DNA of 64,000 bases, from the NCBI GenBank assembly GCA_913020155.1, contig CAJWBA010000007.1, positions 1 to 64,000 of the forward strand. Direction: 5' to 3'. The notes under the pieces were generated by a model, which saw nothing but the letters and a program-made list of their open reading frames with translations, did no database searches and had not been told where the DNA came from. The translations under genes were made by a program, and so were the position numbers. Source of the DNA: an uncultured Flavobacteriales bacterium. GTDB taxonomy: Bacteria; Bacteroidota; Bacteroidia; Flavobacteriales; Flavobacteriaceae. Positions 62,601 to 64,000 of this stretch are shown here, piece by piece (positions within the stretch are counted from its first letter, which is position 1; each line of letters opens with the position of its first letter).

Positions 62601-64000
62601 TGTGGTAGAAAATCCACCATCAGGAATCGGACATTCTGGTAGAGCTGTTATGGGGGTTACGTCTGTAATTGGTCCATTGGTTGGACCAATACTGATTGTT
62701 GATGTTGACCAGTTTCCAAATCCTCCATCACAATCAACTGGACGAACTTGTAGGTCAAAAGTTCCCCACCATCCAATGTTCCAAGTTATTATACCTGTTG
62801 CTTGATCTATCGTACCAGGGGTAGCTACAGTTAATGAACCTGGTGCAATATTTTGCATTCTCCATTGAAGGGAACCATAATCATTAACATTAATTACATT
62901 ATCACTAGCAGTAAAAAATTGTGTTGGTAAAGTAGAGGTATCTATCTGACATATAGGTACAATCCCTGTTGTAGCTCCACTACAAATATCTGCATCTATA
63001 ACTACGGGTGGATAAAGATCTGATAATGGATTACCCGGAACAGTTTCAGGAATCACATCAATTACTACTGAGGTCCATGAAGATACACCTGAACCACAAC
63101 CAATTGATCGAACTCGAATAGTGGACGAACCAGTAAATGTGGTATTCCATCTCATCGTTCCGCTTCTTATAATAATATTATTAGTTGGCAGATTAAATTG
63201 AGTCGATTGCCCAGCAATCATCGGAGAAACTGTAGTACTAAACGTTACAGTAGTAAGTGCAGATTCAATAACAATTTCGTCAGTAGTTCCATTATAAATT
63301 GCATTTACTTCAGTATTAAGTGAAATTTTTCTTGCTAAATCAAAACCAATTTGGTCAGTGGTCGCAATTAATAATGTTGAAGTTGAAGTATATGATGTAG
63401 TAATATTTTGAGGGGTTGTAGTAATTGTTACTGTGTATGCTTCTCCAACAACGGGCAATGTTAATGTATTTAATTGTACAGTAGTTTCTTGAAAACTGTT
63501 ATTTATCATTGTTCCTGCTGCAGGAGGAGAGGATTCAAATTCGTATGAATTGGACAATTGATTAAAAGTGTTGTCAATATAACAGGCATAAAAGTCTGTT
63601 TCCTGTGGAATTCTAAGTGGAGGTCGTGCTTGACAAACCGTATTATTATACCAACGAACGGGGGTAATTGCAGTTATGGAAGCAATAGAGCTCATTGCAG
63701 ACGACAGCACCTCATAACCAGGTAAATTTGTGCCTTTTCTAATGAAATTCGGTTGAATTGCATCAGGTGTAACTTGAATGGAGTATCTCTCGTTTATTGG
63801 GGTACAATTAGATAATGGATTCAATACAGTTACTACATTAAAATTTGTGGAATTATTTACAGTACCTGAAACAGTAAATGTTCTTGAAGCCACACCGATT
63901 AGTCTATACCAACCTGGAAATCCTAAACCACCAACAGCAAAGGGACCAATAACAGTACCTACTCCTGATATTACAGGAAGTAATCCTGGATCAAGACCTG
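53649..64000 (-). CDS. Giant T9SS type B (gliding-motility-type) repeat adhesin, 5' partial
   Basis: A very large surface protein of more than 3,450 codons in the window. The ORF-track GTG (63893) is internal; the frame stays open to base 64000, so the start lies outside. Residues ~500-1,970 (track numbering) form about 12 Ig-like repeats of ~108-120 aa, alternating two kinds (see findings). Then follow SprB-type repeats (YLWQGPNGYTSSSLSIFNLK, LKAGDYTLTVDLNGCSD) and related Ig-like units, a PKD-like domain (~3,225-3,320: FENTSTDPFVKSEWIFGDAS) and a gliding-motility-associated type B T9SS C-terminal domain (NVFTPGG, DYRGNVLYNDYG, GWDGSNDNDSPYYIYT). It is probably exported to the cell surface as an adhesin or motility-related filament. 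Cognate PorP/SprF is next. Confidence 0.9.
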   Translation of the reverse strand, partial: GLDPGLLPVISGVGTVIGPFAVGGLGFPGWYRLIGVASRTFTVSGTVNNSTNFNVVTVLNPLSNCTPINERYSIQVTPDAIQPNFIRKGTNLPGYEVLSSAMSSIASITAITPVRWYNNTVCQARPPLRIPQETDFYACYIDNTFNQLSNSYEFESSPPAAGTMINNSFQETTVQLNTLTLPVVGEAYTVTITTTPQNITTSYTSTSTLLIATTDQIGFDLARKISLNTEVNAIYNGTTDEIVIESALTTVTFSTTVSPMIAGQSTQFNLPTNNIIIRSGTMRWNTTFTGSSTIRVRSIGCGSGVSSWTSVVIDVIPETVPGNPLSDLYPPVVIDADICSGATTGIVPICQIDTSTLPTQFFTASDNVINVNDYGSLQWRMQNIAPGSLTVATPGTIDQATGIITWNIGWWGTFDLQVRPVDCDGGFGNWSTSTISIGPTNGPITDVTPITALPECPIPDGGFSTTLRSSQEVNWYVNSPVGLVSSTTFINTVTFQLTPLANNDLFLDFEPGFSGNIIITVEPALCPGSTVNYVINVPGPPTIVLTSGFNSNLQIGATSICRNTAISSITYEIGGAADAVTVTGLPTGIIPILDITPQSTSLNLSNTGTAFSAGQIYSIQINNLTYNFVTTGPGNDLDTVGEGLRDDINLRTTNFVATYTSPLLSIEPSGTGKRGDSFILAPSTPVGNSVDIAPPLTTPLQKTLTISGTPINSIPAGRYPYVITTQAPAANCAVVSATGIIEIEESASITIVNGIANNTGANSICNGASYTPPATLLTLDITNAFTLRVDPLTPLPNGLILSGSASGTVNQFEITGQISQTVVVPTIFVVNLVTIGANCADAVLQISIEVEPTPDIIPAAGANLNPFVCSSEPLAPIRFEVFNPAFGLGETASSTFPPGISGNLFQQIQLSQFTVDFLRGVADTTAVSDTFIFNINNTPYTYVTPNTATNIQIAAEINTFLTAQLPAAQFTVLYTAGTNLIQIQHANAGIAFNIISSDDATFLDISDTQIITPPAYYEISGTPSITLATPRPYIYELITTGPNCTGSSSVSGTITVQPRTTASYQSGVLNQVICDDETMTDIVYSTVGAIAIAIVTPTTPSWLDVDFNSITQLITISTPLAPNQNVTTTTVYNYQINLLGNLFGCNAVPSPISGTITITPLDQISHIITSGAENQSICVGGNPAVTFAIDPIEYQLSGGATGATVTGLPPGITPTFTALNRVILSGTATAIPTPTFTYNYQIITTPAGCASATASGSITVFSQPELTLVTTATTANQVGLNSICDAQPIKTIIYEHSSTIPVTTQVNFTWLGSNTLSGSGVTALSSGTNQFVISGTPTTNVTETTMYNYQIETVGSNCEPEIILTGSIQINPNQTIDLISAVNSDNQTICVNDQDSPATANTLSFVSIEYQLGGGATNYNIIGLPPGLIHNRTISNTVLINGFVDSSATTIASPTVIYNYIISTTGTCSDTLALGVIEVHSLPTLSLTSSVTSADQTGINAICDGTPMETIVYEMGGGATLMNFSWVGSNTLSFAGSGFVQTNTGTQIILSGIPTTNVTQTTYYNYQVETLGSDCIPEIVLTGSIQINPNQTLTLVSSPTTDSQVICVRDNNNPLELETSNFLPIVYEFGGGTTGATVSGLPPGISPSSTATSIIINGVPSVSATSLVSPTITYNYTITTFGGCSTSTINGSIEVQSLPTLTLISTATTANQTGFGGAVCVDQDIVPIIYEFGGGAEGITFNWTSPSPALIGPVLSISRVFSGTQYIISGKPSPSATLTTTTIFEYEIITRDSNCLPEITLTGRIEVKPEDVLDLISAPGSDFPTICVGGLPTTESLTDIVYELKNGAESAIVTGLPPGIAYTITTSKTVVISGTAQASASLSSTTLTPWIYTVTTIGCSPVIANGTITVTPKPELVLIAGTAVQTPVCNLTPIIDVQYIYNPAAGGPPAVTWPNGQPNGVNVSFGGFTDRLTIGGIPSVVITRTTIYPYIVTFTGKCSPSIVLRGSVGVIPTPVIDSNYILTNDVTNVSCFDASDGSIIIPGEAALGFSNRIRGGMLSVQQIDQISFSGTTTIGDIIRVTSAGNTFEYTIKADPYGSGIPETLIVVNNLVAKVINDGVVISGPVVEPYVTATPIVGGISLEADIGGIPLNTSVDITQTTSLSTTLVTTQANRALNYNYLWQGPNGYTSSSLSIFNLKAGDYTLTVDLNGCSDQSAVITVTEPPELVVGVNLCSGSAQVTVTGGTPPYTFILEDDNGAQIGPPIVKPGEHTYTGLAIGDDYIVEVTDQSCTVAVREAFRVPTSLSFNHWDLNEGVTNSYCATGTVGNGSIELTRGTGATFQSAFSGGSNVFSYKWQSTSSAGIIGVSPNIYNLPPDVYTVTVTDLILGCSDTRPFTVGGFPVLELNAVVVGFLVDNSTGVASSTADFVYNLACNGDTDANFTLIASGGNSNYTITPVVPVVSTISNIGGTILVADGGPGLYTFNLQDTGPDGDTCSVIKTVEVINPDPMFLVENTGNRNNPICNGDFGLVEFNVVGGSPNRGPYRVTLNGGALVKSSLTPGDRRVVFDNIDTSLISSIATNVLIEDAFGCSVTSQITAITFNVIPDLQFEIDVIDIDCSVPTDGSVTFREVGPDTFADSQQVQIRVYLASNGTNIFKAWGANPNESVSIPLTGLGIYNYNITDGNGCLLTPTPDPNFEVKVIGNDNPLNIGWDVTPVGCGNDTSRIVLNIENIVPPLSISWFEKKPVVTTISSTTGGITTSTDTTNIEFVLIPSLDGNATVSDLPEGVYRAEVSDARSQNCGGTVATDPPIILQESSIEIVNFKTIENKPALCDNYGNAFTSDISFKINANLRRGSISSSFNISLISQNTGAVIPIPAALDMNGDGIVDPKLPNFLYRYPLLPPDSYTLTVEERFPPTLPATSTLVACSEIFFFDILDYLPIEYTGDTLGITTDLCSGRGTIIGDAVGGVPFTDTGLPTYIWVWTFTPLDNLRGVETFFSKDILDAEPGSYCVKITDSNDCTYDSCDTAAGATPIDIEVEDKVTPFSITGNLTDPDDSSLKVKSLPPDCTSGGLNGQIGVAIDGGQLPIEITWFIEDPTTLTAATNPGYRPLSQFTGKADLRDLVPGNYKMILQSMSKLADACKGTGNFLNNDYLYYEEIIQVTPNRELFVIDGPFVDNDLCGTAQGRLEIDIYDNNDGILDFYYDDILINRNDVIQLSDRSWSVGITNAVETAQLKIVNAEGCWIEVEISRGIGEPSFTYDAPAFGINGVIGAREEVTFENTSTDPFVKSEWIFGDASTPLIVESAAVSITQVRHVYGVSGTYFATLRISNSIGCSEEETMPIVIGKGYNIRAPNVFTPGGTDTMNSHFKPLFNGFSDMIFTVYDYRGNVLYNDYGFEQDVSNPVGFELIGWDGSNDNDSPYYIYTASGLLLDEVTRVEKSGTFIIIR
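57960..62400 (-). repeat. Array of ~12 Ig-like repeats, with a two-repeat superunit
   Basis: Each unit has a Cys-containing N-part, a YExGGGA strand, a ligand-loop-like segment and a GSI-type end. Units about 5-10 alternate a GLPPGI-type and a FxWxGS-type. At DNA level CCTGTTAAAA at 59251 and 59902 mark copies 651 bp apart (217 codons), close to the size of two units. Confidence 0.8.

Overview
This window comes from a low-GC Bacteroidota chromosome, most likely a marine member of the Flavobacteriaceae. The evidence is the gene content and the signals. Two very large surface proteins carry type IX secretion (T9SS) sorting domains, one with an adjacent PorP/SprF protein. Flavobacterial hypothetical families (DUF4199, DUF4252, probable DUF6495) are present. 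The ribosomal operon is rpsF-rpsR-rplI, L31 is the zinc-free type B, and CarB is about 950 aa. Several genes carry the Bacteroidota promoter form TTG-N17-19-TAnnTTTG. No rRNA, tRNA, CRISPR array, insertion sequence, integrase or prophage gene was seen.

Layout. 1-4.1 kb: the 3' part of a thrombospondin-type-3 (calcium-binding) T9SS cargo gene, translationally coupled to a fibronectin-like lipoprotein. 4.1-7.2 kb (minus strand): rpsF-rpsR-rplI, a terminator, then a probable DUF6495 gene and hisS. 7.3-15.3 kb: an orphan LytTR regulator, yihY-priA (minus), rlmH-rdgB, a DEAD-box RNA helicase and a carboxypeptidase-regulatory-like protein. 15.3-17.8 kb: a decayed gene, purB and a DUF4252 gene. 17.9-24.5 kb: an S41 protease lipoprotein, then a vitamin B12 locus with a TonB receptor under a cobalamin riboswitch and a divergent btuF-btuC-btuD operon. 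24.5-33.5 kb: carB, rpmH, a TPR membrane protein, an alpha/beta-hydrolase plus lytic transglycosylase pair, a small GNAT-like protein, mtaB and a peptide-binding lipoprotein. 33.5-35.2 kb: a decayed GlmU-like sugar nucleotidyltransferase and rpmE2. 35.2-40.4 kb: DUF4199, a GT2 glycosyltransferase, a phosphohexomutase, an MsbA-like ABC exporter and an unlisted 40-aa membrane protein. 40.4-43.2 kb: an overlapping ECF sigma/membrane protein/periplasmic protein trio and an RsmB-like RNA methyltransferase. 43.3-46.9 kb: purL. 47.0-51.1 kb: a fatty-acid degradation locus (fadD, marR, acyl-CoA dehydrogenase) with a 36-bp perfect palindrome before marR. 51.2-64 kb: an M28 peptidase, a PorP/SprF protein and the 3' end of a giant T9SS type-B cargo (more than 3,400 aa) that runs off the window.

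The genome is tightly packed. Convergent genes repeatedly overlap by 4-11 bp at their 3' ends, and operon genes often overlap at start and stop. Against that background two multiply broken genes stand out, at 15.3 kb and 33.5-34.7 kb; each can be read through as one decayed protein. I did not find a clearly new multi-gene defence or metabolic system. The most interesting items are the two decayed genes, the MarR palindrome together with the missing fadB/fadA genes, the nearly leaderless btuF, a terminator whose T-run abuts a start codon, and a higher-order two-domain repeat in the giant adhesin.
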